DNA from: Salinibacterium hongtaonis
Lineage (GTDB): Bacteria; Actinomycetota; Actinomycetes; Actinomycetales; Microbacteriaceae
DNA length: 64,000 nt
Assembly (NCBI RefSeq): GCF_003065485.1
Contig: NZ_CP026951.1
Coordinates: 2,294,001 to 2,358,000 of the forward strand
Reading direction: 5' to 3'
Below are positions 39,938 to 48,135 of this stretch, one piece after another. The first letter of the stretch is position 1, and each line of letters starts with the position of its first letter. Under the pieces are notes generated by a model, which did not search any database, was not told where the DNA came from, and worked only from the letters and a program-made list of their open reading frames with translations. Both the position numbers and the translations under genes were made by a program.

Positions 39938-41454
39938 GGTGCCTCCCGCGTGAATTCATAGAGCACCGTGCGATTGACCGGGATGGCCTGCACGAGCCTA
40001 AAGCCGAGTGTTTCGAGAGTGGACATATCGGTAGAGGAGCTGCCGGCAAGCTGGAGCGCCCACACGGTTTGGTGATCGCGCAGGTCGACACCAAGACCTC
40101 TGAGGGGGGCGACCTCCGCCCAGATCGTGTCGCGTTCACGCGCGGGGGTTACGAGGGCGACATCATGAAGCCCCGCAAACTGCTCCGGATAGAGGTCAAT
40201 GGCGAGCCGCGGCTTGCGCGAGGGTCGCACCGACTCATCGAACACGATCGCGTCTCCCGGCGACGCGTGCTCAGCCACGATAGCTGCGGCTTCGCGAAGA
40301 TCGCTGCCCTCGTCGCGCGAGAAGGGGCTGCGCTGCTCCACATAGCCGGGCAGCGCCGTCACCACGAGGGCGACCGCGGCCGCAGTCGCCACGAGCCGGC
40401 GCGCCGAGCGCCCTCGCGCAAGACCGGCCAGCACCCGAACTCCTTCGGCCATCAGAATCGCCACAGCAGGGGTGCAGAAGGAGAGATAGCGCGGGTTGTA
40501 GAGCGGTGTGATCGCGAAGTTCGCCGCCATGACTGCCGCAGTGGGGATCACTAGCCAGGCCAGCAGAAAAGCAAGGCGGGGCCGCGACTCTCTGCGCATC
40601 ACAGCACCGGCGACCGCGGCGGCGATGAGTGCCCAGGCAAGAACCGCGAACCAGCCCGAGCCGAACCATTGCGTTACCAGGACCGACTCCACGGTGGCGT
40701 AGTCACGGCGGGCGAGAAACTCCACCTGTTGGCGCTGCGAGACGGCCGCGATCATGACGGGCGCAGCCAGCACGATCGCAACGCCGGCCGAGGCCAGCCA
40801 TCTCATAACGATCGCCCGCGCCGGTCGCAGCGCAAGCATCCCGACCCCAAAAACGGGAATGAGAAGCACGAGATAGAGAAACACATAGGTGGATGCTGCG
40901 CCGCCAGCGCCGAGCAGCATCCAAGGCCAGATTCGGGTTTCGCGGCTGCGCACCAGCCGCACGAAGGCTGCCGCGAGCCAGACTGCAGCGGCGATTCCGA
41001 AGGCATAGGACCTGGCCTCGGAGCCCATTCGCGTTACCAGGGGCAGGATCGCAAAAATGAGCCCGGATGCCACGGCGAACCTGCCGCTGCCCGAGAGGCG
41101 TCGAGCGAGCACGACGACGCCCGCTGCGCCCAGACCTATGGCGATCGCGCTGGGGAGACGCACCGCAAACTCCGATGTGCCGACGAGAGCGATCCAATAG
41201 TGAAGAAAGAGGTAATAGGCACCGTGCACCGCGTCGACCGTGCCGAGCTCAGCCAAGAGGGTGGGGAGCGGCCGGTCGGCCGAGATCACGCTCGCTGCCT
41301 CATCGCCCCAATACGACGGGATGCCGGAGCCCGTCATCGAGATGGCCGCAGCACCGAGCCCCACCAGCGCTGCCGACCGAGTGTTTCGCCCCCGCCGGGT
41401 GGACGCCGTCGCGAACGCAGCCTCAGACTGGCCGATCAGCGCTGTTCCCGACAT
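39934..41454 (-). CDS. GT39-like membrane mannosyltransferase
   Basis: 506 residues with about ten membrane segments and the acidic catalytic YWGDEAASV near residue 50, as in polyprenol-linked mannosyltransferases of family 39/83. It likely moves mannose from polyprenyl-phosphomannose to a protein or lipid on the outer face. Start chosen at ATG 41454 (GAGG, five bases upstream); GTG 41460 is an alternative. It ends by overlapping the synthase gene. Confidence 0.82.
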   Translation of the reverse strand: MSGTALIGQSEAAFATASTRRGRNTRSAALVGLGAAAISMTGSGIPSYWGDEAASVISADRPLPTLLAELGTVDAVHGAYYLFLHYWIALVGTSEFAVRLPSAIAIGLGAAGVVVLARRLSGSGRFAVASGLIFAILPLVTRMGSEARSYAFGIAAAVWLAAAFVRLVRSRETRIWPWMLLGAGGAASTYVFLYLVLLIPVFGVGMLALRPARAIVMRWLASAGVAIVLAAPVMIAAVSQRQQVEFLARRDYATVESVLVTQWFGSGWFAVLAWALIAAAVAGAVMRRESRPRLAFLLAWLVIPTAAVMAANFAITPLYNPRYLSFCTPAVAILMAEGVRVLAGLARGRSARRLVATAAAVALVVTALPGYVEQRSPFSRDEGSDLREAAAIVAEHASPGDAIVFDESVRPSRKPRLAIDLYPEQFAGLHDVALVTPARERDTIWAEVAPLRGLGVDLRDHQTVWALQLAGSSSTDMSTLETLGFRLVQAIPVNRTVLYEFTREAP

Positions 41455-41498
41455 TGCCACCTCGTCTCCGCGTCGGTCGCGGCTTGTGCGGTTGCTGC

Positions 41499-41525
41499 GT
41501 GTTGTGTGTTGTGTGTTGTGTGTTT
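41499..41525. repeat. Seven-base tandem repeat GTGTTGT
   Basis: Three exact copies of GTGTTGT (41499-41519) and a partial fourth, in the 233-base gap between divergent mannosyltransferase and corA starts. Slippage here could alter promoter spacing for either gene. Confidence 0.75.
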
Positions 41526-41693
41526 CGGGTCATAGTGCGCGCCTGGGCTGGGCCGACCATGGGTGCGAGGGCACAGAACCCTGAGAGTTCTTGTTGCGCG
41601 ACCAGAGAGGCACCAGCTTCGCGACGACGGCTCGCGGTAGCCTCGCCTCGGGCCTGCGGACACTCGCGGGCGGCATGGCGCGAGGAGTTCACG

Positions 41694-42752
41694 ATGACGC
41701 TGGTCGACAACGCTGTATACGTTGACGGGGTTCGGGCGGCAACGCCCAGCAACCTGGACGAGACGTACGAGGTGATGCGGGATCTCGGCGGGATGGCTTG
41801 GATTGGTCTATACCGGCCAGAACCGCATGAGATCCACTCGGTGGCAAACGAGTTCGGGCTGCATAAGCTCTCGGTTGAAGACGCGCTCAAGGGGCACCAG
41901 AGGTCGAAGCTCGAGCGCTATGGCGACACCCTTTTCGTGGTGCTGCGGCCAGCTCGCTATATCGACGCCGACGAGACCGTGGAATTCGGTGAGCTGCACA
42001 TCTTTATCGGCCCAGGATTCGTTGTGACGATTCGCCATGCTGAGTCGCCCAACCTCGTGGCGGTGCGTCACCGGATGGAGGCGAGCCCCGAGCTGCTCTC
42101 CCTCGGCCCTGAGGCCGTGCTCTATGCGATCTTGGACGAGGTTGTCGACGAGTATGCCCCCGTGATCGCTGGACTTGAGAACGACATAGACGAAATCGAA
42201 GACCAGCTCTTCGATGGTGATTCCGAGGTCTCGCGCCGAATCTATTCACTCATCAGCGAGGTCATCGATTTTCAGCGCGCAGTGCAACCTCTCGTGCCCA
42301 TGCTCGAGTCGCTTGAACGCGGCTCTGAGAAGTACAAGGTCAACGTGGAGCTGCAGCGATCGCTTCGCGACGTGCTCGACCACGTGTTGGCGATCGTCGA
42401 CAAGTCGGCGGCCTATCGAGCGCTTCTGCAGAACGCGCTGACGGTGCATTCCACCCTCACTACCCAACGCCAGAACGATGAAATGCGCCTGCTCTCCCAG
42501 GCGAGCCTCGAGCAAAACGAGGAGACCCGAAAACTCAGCGAGCATTCCCTCGCTCAGAGCGAGGAGGTCAAGAAGATTTCGTCGTGGGCGGCCATTCTCT
42601 TTGCACCCACGCTGATCGGCACCGTTTACGGGATGAACTTCACCTACATGCCGGAGCTCGATTGGCCGTGGGGCTACCCGCTGGCGGTAGCGGGAATGGT
42701 AGCGATGGGCGCCGCTCTCTACGTGATCTTCAAGCGGCGGCACTGGCTATAG
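41694..42752 (+). CDS. corA: CorA-type magnesium/cobalt channel
   Basis: 352 residues. The C-terminal pair of membrane helices has the YGMNF signature (GMN selectivity filter, in TVYGMNFTYMPEL), and the long cytoplasmic funnel domain precedes it. Start is ATG with GAGGAG upstream; an in-frame extension to 41067 is antisense to the GT39 gene and not real. Imports Mg2+ (or Co2+/Ni2+) as a pentamer. Divergent from the mannosyltransferase. Confidence 0.93.
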   Translation: MTLVDNAVYVDGVRAATPSNLDETYEVMRDLGGMAWIGLYRPEPHEIHSVANEFGLHKLSVEDALKGHQRSKLERYGDTLFVVLRPARYIDADETVEFGELHIFIGPGFVVTIRHAESPNLVAVRHRMEASPELLSLGPEAVLYAILDEVVDEYAPVIAGLENDIDEIEDQLFDGDSEVSRRIYSLISEVIDFQRAVQPLVPMLESLERGSEKYKVNVELQRSLRDVLDHVLAIVDKSAAYRALLQNALTVHSTLTTQRQNDEMRLLSQASLEQNEETRKLSEHSLAQSEEVKKISSWAAILFAPTLIGTVYGMNFTYMPELDWPWGYPLAVAGMVAMGAALYVIFKRRHWL

Positions 42753-42755
42753 CGC

Positions 42756-42780
42756 TACTATCTGCGTATGGATGCAGATA
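42756..42780 (+). promoter_or_regulatory. ArsR operator over the start codon, with -10 of a leaderless transcript
   Basis: TATCTGC-N8-GCAGATA (42759-42765 and 42774-42780) spans the ATG at 42768. TACTAT (42756-42761) fits a -10 box seven bases before the A of that ATG, and there is no ribosome-binding site, so the mRNA would begin at the start codon. Operator role is inferred from the palindrome and the ArsR gene behind it. Confidence 0.55.
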
Positions 42781-43163
42781 AGCAGATAGAGGCCACCGAC
42801 GACTCCGTCGCGATTGCCGCCGAGATTTTCTCGATGCTCGCCGACGCCACCCGCATCCGCATCATCCTGGCGCTTCGGGGCGGTGAACTCTCGGTCAACA
42901 GCATCGCGAACCTCATCGACAAAGCCCCTCCCGCCGTGTCGCAACACTTGGCAAAACTCCGCCTATCCCGCATCGTCACGACGAGACAAGACGGCACCCG
43001 CGTCTTCTACCGGCTGGCCAACGAGCATGTGAGCACGTTGGTAATCGAGGCGATCCTGCAGGCCGAGCACTCCGTTGACGCTGTCCCGGCGCACCACAGA
43101 GGCGCAGCCCCTAGCGTTCACTCCGCGAGCGCGGGGGCGCGGCCCGCCGGCCATGATCGCTGA
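42768..43163 (+). CDS. ArsR/SmtB-family metal-responsive repressor
   Basis: 131 residues. Winged helix with LADATRIRIILALRGGELSVN and the recognition helix APPAVSQHLAKLRLSRIV, followed by a wing (TTRQDGTRVFYRLA). The C-terminal tail has several His (HSVDAVPAHHRGAAP, HSAS, GHDR) which could bind metal, as in the NmtR/CmtR group. The gene overlaps the MFS gene by 11 bases and is likely leaderless. It should repress its own operon until a metal ion releases it. Confidence 0.88.
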   Translation: MDADKQIEATDDSVAIAAEIFSMLADATRIRIILALRGGELSVNSIANLIDKAPPAVSQHLAKLRLSRIVTTRQDGTRVFYRLANEHVSTLVIEAILQAEHSVDAVPAHHRGAAPSVHSASAGARPAGHDR

Positions 43164-44400
43164 AATCCTGCGCGAGGGGCGATTCGCCAAGCTCTTTGCC
43201 GCTCAGATTGTGGCACTGCTTGGCACAGGGCTTCTCACCGTGGCGCTCGGGCTGCTCGCGTTCGATCTGACTGGCGGGGATGCTGCTCTCATCTTGGGCA
43301 CGGCGCTGGCGATCAAGATGGTGGCATATGTGGCCGGAGCGCCGCTCGTTGCAGCGCTGACGGCGCGCGTGCCGCGGAAGACCCTGCTCGTGAGTGCGGA
43401 CTGTTCACGGGCCGCAGTGGCATGCCTTTTGCCCGCAGTGACCGAGGTGTGGCAGATCTACGTGCTGATTCTGTTTCTCCAGCTCGCCTCGGCAACTTTC
43501 ACGCCCGCCTACCAGGCGATCATTCCCCAGATTCTGCCCAACGAGAAGCACTACACCCAAGCGCTTTCTCTCTCGCGACTTGCCTACGACCTCGAGTCGA
43601 TTGCCAGCCCGGCGATTGCGGCGCTTCTGTTGACCGCCACGTCGCATAGCTCGCTGTTCATCGGCACCGTGGTCGGTTTTGTCGCTTCAGCAGGGCTCGT
43701 AGCGACCACGTCGATCCCTGCGATCAGCACGCCGACGATGCAATTTGTCGAGCGCCTTACCGGTGGTGCGCGAATCATGTGGCGCACCCCTCAGCTGAGG
43801 GCACTGCTGACGCTCAATCTTGTTGTCGCCGCGGGCACCTCACTCGTCGTCGTCACGACCGTGGTGCTGGTTCAGGGTGTCCTCGCGCGCCCGCCAGAGG
43901 ATGTCGCGCTGCTCTTCGCCGCTTACGGCATTGGCTCGGCAGCGGTAGCACTGAGCGCGCCCCGCATTGTGCGCGCAGCATCCGACCGCACGGTCTTTCT
44001 GGCAGGCGGCGTTGCTGTGCCGATGACGCTTGTCGCAATAGCGACTGTTTCGGCCGTTGCCCCGACGTCTTGGCTGGCGTTCCTCATGCTCTGGCTGGCG
44101 CTGGGCGCGGCCACCTCGATGATCTTGACGCCATCGGCCCGGCTCATTCGACGCTTCTGCGATGAGTCGATTCGCCCCAGTGTTTTTGTCGCACAGTTCT
44201 CGCTCACCCACGCTTGTTTTCTGCTGACCTACCCGCTCGTCGGGGCAGCGAACACATATTTCGGCTTCCCCATCGCGGCCGCCCTCATGGCGGGCGTGGC
44301 TGCCGCAGGGTGCGTGGTTGCGTTCACCTCATGGCCCGCCCAACTCGGCCAGCGAGCCAATGTGAGCACTGCCGAAACAGAGTTAACCGTCGCACAATAG
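43153..44400 (+). CDS. MFS transporter, probable efflux pump controlled by the ArsR protein
   Basis: 415 residues from the ATG at 43153 (MIAEILREGRFAKLF), with about twelve membrane segments in two halves joined near residue 200. An in-frame start at 43075 lies inside arsR and is unlikely. It shares motifs such as RVPRKTLLVSAD with MFS drug/metal exporters. Its overlap with arsR argues for export of the regulator's ligand, perhaps a metal or toxic cation; the ion cannot be deduced. Confidence 0.85.
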   Translation: MIAEILREGRFAKLFAAQIVALLGTGLLTVALGLLAFDLTGGDAALILGTALAIKMVAYVAGAPLVAALTARVPRKTLLVSADCSRAAVACLLPAVTEVWQIYVLILFLQLASATFTPAYQAIIPQILPNEKHYTQALSLSRLAYDLESIASPAIAALLLTATSHSSLFIGTVVGFVASAGLVATTSIPAISTPTMQFVERLTGGARIMWRTPQLRALLTLNLVVAAGTSLVVVTTVVLVQGVLARPPEDVALLFAAYGIGSAAVALSAPRIVRAASDRTVFLAGGVAVPMTLVAIATVSAVAPTSWLAFLMLWLALGAATSMILTPSARLIRRFCDESIRPSVFVAQFSLTHACFLLTYPLVGAANTYFGFPIAAALMAGVAAAGCVVAFTSWPAQLGQRANVSTAETELTVAQ

Positions 44401-44423
44401 AACCGGCTGACGAGGAGGATCTA

Positions 44424-44807
44424 ATGGGAACACTTCAATACGACGGCCTAGTGGTGGAATTTGATGATCGCTTGCTGGCACACCTTCAGATCGTGATTGT
44501 GCAAAAGATTCGACGGGGCGAGAGCTTTCTCATGTCGTGGAGAGACTCGCTCGAGACAGGGAGCGGGCACAGCGCGATCTGGATTCACCCCAGCCAGAAC
44601 CTGTTCTTTCGGTTCGCGGGCAGCCGCAACCCCACGATCAACCAGGAGTGGATCGATCAGCTCTTGCTTTCGGCGAATAGCTCGCGTGGACTCCTGGTGA
44701 TGCGTGAGGGCAGCGCAGAAAACCCTCCGACCGGAGAAATCGCCACCGCGACCACGATGCGCCGTAGCGACGGCAGCCATCACGCAAAGGCAGACCCCCA
44801 GAAGTAG
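44424..44807 (+). CDS. DUF7882-like small protein
   Basis: 127 residues, starting at an ATG with GAGGAGG six bases upstream. It opens MGTLQYDGLVVEFDDRLLAHLQIVIVQKIRRGESFLMSW across residues 1-39 and matches the DUF7882 pattern common in Microbacteriaceae, sometimes mislabelled as DNA ligase. No catalytic motif is visible. It follows the MFS gene by 23 bases, so it may be co-transcribed. A membrane or stress role has been suggested only by context. Confidence 0.72.
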   Translation: MGTLQYDGLVVEFDDRLLAHLQIVIVQKIRRGESFLMSWRDSLETGSGHSAIWIHPSQNLFFRFAGSRNPTINQEWIDQLLLSANSSRGLLVMREGSAENPPTGEIATATTMRRSDGSHHAKADPQK

Positions 44808-44827
44808 TGGACCCTCGAGTGAGCCAC

Positions 44828-45166
44828 TTATCCTTCGGCGAATCGCTGGAAGTCGACGGCGTCCTCCTCATTGAGAGGCTCACCTCGCTCCCCCTGGAGG
44901 AGACCGAGCGCCCGAGTGTTCATATACTCCACAACATCGGAGTTCTCTGGCTCTTTAAAGCCTTCGTCAGCCGTCTCGGTCATGAGCGATGCGCCTTCGT
45001 TCAGCACGAAGGTCGCCTCCACAGTGTGGCCGTCTGGCCCAATGGCGTTGAGAACGACCGTGTCCGCACGCCCACGATCGGCCAGAAGCGCCGCGTAGTT
45101 CGTTAGTGCATCAGCAGCTTCGTCGCCGATGAATAGCGACTTCTCTCCAAAGCTCAGGTGTTTCAC
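44828..45166 (-). CDS. Uncharacterised small protein
   Basis: 112 residues from a GTG at 45166, with AAGGAGG six bases upstream (KHLSFGEKSLFIGDEAAD...). Acidic, no membrane segment, with a beta-rich middle (DTVVLNAIGPDGHTVEATFVLNEG). Not recognised. It converges on the DUF7882-like gene with a 20-base gap; the frame stays open to 45220. Confidence 0.65.
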   Translation of the reverse strand: MKHLSFGEKSLFIGDEAADALTNYAALLADRGRADTVVLNAIGPDGHTVEATFVLNEGASLMTETADEGFKEPENSDVVEYMNTRALGLLQGERGEPLNEEDAVDFQRFAEG

Positions 45167-45291
45167 AGCGTGCCTCCTTATGAGCGCTAGCCCGGGCCCG
45201 GCATAACCAAGCCCCTCCATCCATTCTGCTCGCGCGCGGGCGACATATCAGGGGCTTGACTCAGCGGGGCACCAGGTGCAGAGGGCTCTCC

Positions 45292-45486
45292 TTATGAGAT
45301 CGTTCGAAAATCGACGAGCTTGTGAGTTCCATCGCAGAAGGGTTTAATCGCCGACATGCCGCAGCGGCACAACGCTACGGTTCGCCGGTCGGTACCCTCG
45401 GTATCGAGGTTTTCGATGGAGAAGTCACCGCGCACCAGCAGCGGCCCGTTCGGGCACGGCGTTATTGTCACTGACGGTTCGTTCAA
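45292..45486 (-). CDS. CDGSH iron-sulfur domain protein
   Basis: 64 residues; the [2Fe-2S] ligands are C40, C42, C51 and H55 in CRCGMSAIKPFCDGTH, an exact CDGSH match. Start is TTG with GGAGGAA close upstream, and it begins 62 bases inside the glycosyltransferase gene, so the two are tightly coupled. CDGSH proteins transfer electrons or sense redox. Partner of the diiron-type oxygenase upstream is an attractive guess. Confidence 0.92.
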   Translation of the reverse strand: MNEPSVTITPCPNGPLLVRGDFSIENLDTEGTDRRTVALCRCGMSAIKPFCDGTHKLVDFRTIS

Positions 45487-46462
45487 TTTGTTCCTCCTTG
45501 ATGACGGCGGCGTGGAGCGCCCGCCGAGAATTAGCAGCTTTCTTCAATCTCTGGCCGTGATAAGCGGGTCCACCCCGAAGCCGCATGACGACCGCTGCCC
45601 AGGAGCAGAGCCCCCTCTCGGCGAGCCAGACGGGTGCCCAGAGCGCCGCAGTCGGAGCGAAGACAGCGCCCCCGCCGTTACGGCGGCGACCGCGCTCCGC
45701 CACCGCGATAGCGGCGACTCCTGCAACACCGAGGGCTACAGGCCGGCGACACATGAGCAACACCGCTGGCACGATCGCAAGCTCAGCGACGAGCCTGCCG
45801 GGTTGAGCGAAGCTGTCGTAGGCCTGGCGCACCCGCTGAGCCCAAAAGGCGCGGGCCGTGGGCGGGCGGCGCTCTACGAAAATGTCATCCGCCCTATCCT
45901 CCTCACCACCCCGCGCGAGAACCGTGCGGATAAGCTCCAGATTCTCGAACAGCACGTCGCCTCCATAGCCCTGCTCGAGACGTGCGCGGCGTATGCCGAG
46001 GGTCCCCGGGTAGTCAGAAGCGAGCGAGCGATTGAGCAGGGACCGCGCCGTGTCCCACCGTGCGTGCCACACCAGAGGCGCGAAATAGTTTTGGGGTCGC
46101 ACGATATCGGCGGCGCGCAGCCTTTGCGCCACCTGCTCGAGGCAGTCGAGTGAATACCGCACATCGTCATCGGCAATGACCACACTGTCGTTGCGTAGAA
46201 AGGGAACTGCCGAGAGCACCGCCGCCGCTTTTCCATTCAGCCCGAGCGACATGTCCGGCTCGATCACCCGAACGGGACTAGCGAGGCCCGCGCGATGAGC
46301 TTGCCTGACCTCTTCTGGCGAGCCATCGACCACCATCACATCAGCGTGGTGAGCCAGCCACTGAAGGTAACGAGCAAGCTCACTGAAATCGCGACGGGCT
46401 GGCCATCGCAGGGGAAGCACATAGTCAACCGGTATTCGACCTATCGGAACACTATTTGTCAC
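45425..46462 (-). CDS. GT2-family glycosyltransferase
   Basis: 345 residues from a GTG at 46462 that forms a GTGA overlap with the preceding gene's stop; the frame remains open to 46546. Metal site IADDDVRYS (DXD type) and a downstream conserved WHARWDTARSLLNRSLASDYPG at about residues 140-161, then two C-terminal hydrophobic segments (about 240-290). Likely membrane-linked and acting on a small acceptor. Not a standard cell-wall or mycofactocin enzyme that I can name. Confidence 0.82.
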   Translation of the reverse strand: MTNSVPIGRIPVDYVLPLRWPARRDFSELARYLQWLAHHADVMVVDGSPEEVRQAHRAGLASPVRVIEPDMSLGLNGKAAAVLSAVPFLRNDSVVIADDDVRYSLDCLEQVAQRLRAADIVRPQNYFAPLVWHARWDTARSLLNRSLASDYPGTLGIRRARLEQGYGGDVLFENLELIRTVLARGGEEDRADDIFVERRPPTARAFWAQRVRQAYDSFAQPGRLVAELAIVPAVLLMCRRPVALGVAGVAAIAVAERGRRRNGGGAVFAPTAALWAPVWLAERGLCSWAAVVMRLRGGPAYHGQRLKKAANSRRALHAAVIKEEQIERTVSDNNAVPERAAAGAR

Positions 46463-47505
46463 TCCAATGCCCGCAGGAGAGATGTTCGTCCGGCATTCCA
46501 GCTCGCATAGAGGTGCAGGGCAACAAGGCCATCGACGTAGAGGCACGCCGCCGCCCCGAACACGATGTCCTCAAGAGTCTCAGGTTCATCCTCCGCCAGC
46601 GATCCAGCGAGGTCGCGGGCTGCGATCTGCTCGTGAACCGCATCCGCTTCGACATGTTCGTCGAAGTAGCGTCTCACCTCGTCTCCGAAGCCGAGACGGC
46701 GGAACGCGCGGGCATACTGCGCATTGGGGATCGACGAGGTCATCTCGAATGCCGCCAAGTGGCCGGCAGTCGCCCCTCGCAAGCGGCGGTTGAGACCAAA
46801 CATCGACATCATGTTGAGCGAGGCCAAGGTGATGGGCGGCACGACATCGACGTAGAACCCATAGCGAGTTTCGAGCCCCAGGCCCTCCATAGTGCGGGCA
46901 AAGAGCGCCGAGTGCATCCGCTGCGGGCGCCCTCCCCCATACTCGTCGGACTGAATCTCGACGAGAGCCGCCTTGGCCCGGCCCTGGAGCCGGGGGATCG
47001 CCCACGAGTGCGGGTCTGCCTCCCTCAGCGTGTAAATCGAGCGCTGCACCAAAAACTCTCGCGCCTGTTCGAGAGTGGCATTCTTGGCCATCCATCTCGC
47101 GAGGCTGGGGCCCTGTTCCGCCCCGGCCATTGTGAACAGAAGCTCCGGCAGCTCTTCGGCTGTCGGCAGAGTCTTGGGCATCTGCACGCGATCTCGCAGT
47201 TCCCTCTCAAAACGGCTTTCAATGCGCGACCTGATGCTGATGAGCCCGGGGTTCCACTCCCAGTCACCGGTGACCCACTCCCCCGGCCCGTAGTGGAGCG
47301 AATAAAGAAGGAACAGGGTGAGCTGGATGTCACCATCGGTGGCTATTTCCTCTGCCATCGCGAGGGTGGTGTATGCGGTTTCCGTGACGACCGAGCTGTC
47401 AGTCTCCTGCGCAGAGAGCAACAGAATCAACGATTCCGACAGGGGGCCCCGGGGGGTAGGAACGTTTTTCGCAAGCTTCATTGGCCACGCTTGGGTGGTG
47501 CTCAT
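46459..47505 (-). CDS. Heme-oxygenase-like diiron (iron-containing redox) enzyme
   Basis: 348 residues from the ATG at 47505 (AAAGG, seven bases upstream). It is mostly helical; the likely metal ligands are E183 and H198 (in EIQSDEYGGGRPQRMH), E254, and H284/D288/H291 (DEHVEADAVHEQ), the order seen in heme-oxygenase-like non-heme diiron proteins (HDOs). HDOs do N-oxygenation, decarboxylation or desaturation of small molecules; the reaction here is unknown. First gene of the HDO-GT2-CDGSH operon. Confidence 0.8.
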   Translation of the reverse strand: MSTTQAWPMKLAKNVPTPRGPLSESLILLLSAQETDSSVVTETAYTTLAMAEEIATDGDIQLTLFLLYSLHYGPGEWVTGDWEWNPGLISIRSRIESRFERELRDRVQMPKTLPTAEELPELLFTMAGAEQGPSLARWMAKNATLEQAREFLVQRSIYTLREADPHSWAIPRLQGRAKAALVEIQSDEYGGGRPQRMHSALFARTMEGLGLETRYGFYVDVVPPITLASLNMMSMFGLNRRLRGATAGHLAAFEMTSSIPNAQYARAFRRLGFGDEVRRYFDEHVEADAVHEQIAARDLAGSLAEDEPETLEDIVFGAAACLYVDGLVALHLYASWNAGRTSLLRALE

Positions 47506-47677
47506 CGGGATACCTTTCGGCGAATTTCGCTGTTTCACGGTCAGTTGACCACGATTTGCTCCCGCTTATTAGGGGTTGAATTTTGCCCAAGGGTCGCTAT
47601 GAGGTCCGCCACATACTCGGCCCGTTCTCACAGTTCAACCCCTTATATGCCGTACCCCGCTTTCCTAACGTTGAGCC

Positions 47678-48135
47678 ATGCCACGTTTTCGTTGGATAGT
47701 GATCGGGGCGGCCGCTGCGGCGGGCGCGACTCTCGCTGCGCGGTCGGCGCGCACAGCGGCTGCACACCAAGAAGAAGATGACACCCGATGGCGCACGGTT
47801 TCGATCTATCGCTCTCGGGAAGAAATCCTGCCGGGGGGCGGACTCCCCGTGCCGCTCGCTGAACTTGGCGCCGCCATCGAGGTGCGTGCCGTGGAAGCAC
47901 CGGGGGCAGGGGCACCGAACTGTCGGCGCGCTGGGCGCCCGGCTCCGACCGGACGCAGCACCGGAGCGATCGCGTTGGCGCGCTGCGCAGGGCTCTGCGA
48001 AACGCCAAACAGCTCATTGAGGCCGGAGAGATCGCCACAACCGAGGGCCAGCCGGAGGGGTCTCGCTCGGCAACGCCCACCGGATTCATCACCGACCTTG
48101 TCTCCTCTAAAGCCAAGTCGAAGGGAGTGTCATGA
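47678..48135 (+). pseudogene. Small anchored protein, frame broken by one base
   Basis: Starts MPRFRWIVIGAAAAAGATLAAR, an N-terminal membrane anchor. The reading frame is sound to about codon 75 (...EVRAVEAPG) and then goes wrong; one frame over it continues GTELSARWAPGSDR and ends PTGFITDLVSSKAKSKGVS with a TGA at 48133 that overlaps the next ATG. One missing G in the GGGGG run (47902-47906) explains it. Restored length is about 152 residues, matching a small family next to zinc alcohol dehydrogenases. Uninterrupted reading runs to 48211 but is meaningless after the break. Function unknown. Confidence 0.78.

Noticed and set aside
41067-41693. Upstream extension of CorA by 209 codons
   Set aside because: It lies antisense to the GT39 gene, runs through the heptamer repeat, and CorA homology begins only at the ATG with GAGGAG upstream.
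45356-46153. Plus-strand frame across the CDGSH/GT2 region
   Set aside because: Antisense shadow of two well-supported minus-strand genes.
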